A stretch of DNA of 12,901 bases from an uncultured Methylobacillus sp. (lineage in GTDB: Bacteria; Pseudomonadota; Gammaproteobacteria; Burkholderiales; Methylophilaceae), in assembly GCA_946478965.1 (NCBI GenBank), contig CAMLDQ010000057.1, forward strand, positions 1-12,901. The letters are read 5' to 3'. The notes beneath the pieces are model-generated. The model saw only the letters and a list, made by a program, of their open reading frames with translations, was not told where the DNA came from and ran no database searches. Made by a program: the position numbers and the translations under genes. Below, in pieces: positions 12,352 to 12,901 of the stretch (position 1 is the stretch's first letter; every line of letters starts with the position of its first letter).

Positions 12352-12384
12352 AAAAAAATGGGAGCCTCATTGGCTCCCATTTTT
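12352..12384 (-). terminator. intrinsic terminator of nrdB (both-strand capable)
   Basis: ATGGGAGCC (12358-12366), loop TCATT, GGCTCCCAT (12372-12380): nine perfect pairs. It is flanked by seven A on the left and five T on the right, so on the minus strand the stem is followed by a run of T. It lies 40 bases after the nrdB stop and would also stop transcription coming the other way. The acquired segment begins directly beyond it. Confidence 0.9.
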
Positions 12385-12423
12385 CTGCAAAGTACTCGGA
12401 AGGAAAACCCTCCTCCTTCCTCT

Positions 12424-12901
12424 TCAATCCCAGCTCAACGCCCCACCCGTCTGATACTCGATGACGCGCGTCTCAAAGAAGTTCCGCTCCTTCTTCAGAT
12501 CGATCATTTCCGACATCCACGGGAACGGATTCTCCTCATTCGGGAACAGCTGATCCAACCCAATCTGCTGGCACCGACGATTGCAGATAAACCGCAGGTA
12601 AGACTTAAACATCGGCGCATTCAGCCCCAGCACGCCACGCGGCATGGTGTCCTCAGCGTACCGATATTCCAGATCAACAGCCTTCTTGAACAGCTCAGTA
12701 ATCTCAGCCTTAAACTCCGCCGTCCAAAGATGCGGATTCTCCAGCTTGATCTGGTTAATCAGGTCAATCCCAAAATTGCAGTGCAGCGACTCATCCCGCA
12801 GGATGTACTGATACTGCTCCGCCGCCCCGGTCATCTTGTTCTGCCGCCCCATCGCCAGGATCTGCGTGAAGCCCACATAGAAGAACAGCCCTTCCATGAT
12901 G
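12424..12901 (-). CDS. nrdB: class Ia ribonucleotide reductase beta subunit, C-terminal part (partial)
   Basis: The frame enters from the right edge and ends at 12424, giving about 158 residues of the R2 (NrdB) subunit, which holds the di-iron/tyrosyl radical centre needed to reduce ribonucleotides to deoxyribonucleotides. Diagnostic is [23 protein letters not shown], carrying the second Glu...Glu-x-x-His iron-ligand cluster. The C-terminal tail ([21 protein letters not shown] followed by GALSW) is the part that docks into the large subunit. [18 protein letters not shown] upstream is also typical. The radical tyrosine and the start lie outside the window; the ATG at 12897 is internal. The gene is GC-rich and native, and marks the right chromosomal flank of the accessory region. 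Confidence 0.95.
   Translation of the reverse strand, partial: IMEGLFFYVGFTQILAMGRQNKMTGAAEQYQYILRDESLHCNFGIDLINQIKLENPHLWTAEFKAEITELFKKAVDLEYRYAEDTMPRGVLGLNAPMFKSYLRFICNRRCQQIGLDQLFPNEENPFPWMSEMIDLKKERNFFETRVIEYQTGGALSWD

Overview
The window reads as chromosome of a GC-rich betaproteobacterium of the Burkholderiaceae, most likely Cupriavidus or Ralstonia. This is inferred from the D-serine dehydratase and ribonucleotide reductase beta-subunit ends, the DUF6496-type basic protein, the M81 (MlrC-type) metallopeptidase and the small glycine- and proline-rich exported proteins. The species is not fixed by anything I can see.

Layout. 1-2109 (+): the 3' end of dsdA, then small exported proteins: a Gly/His-rich secreted protein, a lipoprotein, and a protein built of DPxxDGARS repeats. 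2274-3800 (+): a complete M81 metallopeptidase. 3834-4370 (-): a DUF6496-like basic protein. 4580-7506: a type VI secretion accessory islet. On the minus strand are two small exported proteins preceded by an 81-residue gene relic with no start. On the plus strand are a PAAR tip protein with a C-terminal extension, a GxSxG lipase-like effector, a three-helix membrane protein, and a next gene cut after 22 codons. Both edges of the islet therefore carry broken genes.

7503-8359 (-) is a two-gene module resembling toxin-antitoxin: a small His/Cys-rich protein followed by an HTH protein. A sigma70-type promoter has its -35 inside a perfect inverted repeat. The first gene is broken by one extra G in a run of five; removing it restores a full conserved-looking protein. 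8360-8887 holds gene debris, two related palindromes and a hairpin. 8888-9130 (+) is a SymE-family toxin.

9137-12272 is clearly AT-richer than its surroundings (lines I counted run 38-50% G+C against about 58-65% elsewhere). It encodes, on the minus strand, a 706-residue NACHT-type STAND NTPase whose stop overlaps (ATGA) the start of a 294-residue RelA/SpoT-fold nucleotidyltransferase. A 30-codon basic ORF with a strong ribosome binding site may follow. The architecture (STAND sensor plus translationally coupled nucleotide or tRNA pyrophosphokinase-like effector) is what one would expect of an abortive-infection anti-phage system, and it is the most interesting part of the window. A strong terminator at 12352-12384 separates it from the 3' end of nrdB (12424-12901, -).

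Taken together, the stretch between the M81 gene and nrdB looks like a variable locus that has collected competition (T6SS), toxin and defence cassettes. No integrase, transposase, tRNA or CRISPR array is visible, so how they arrived is not shown by the sequence.
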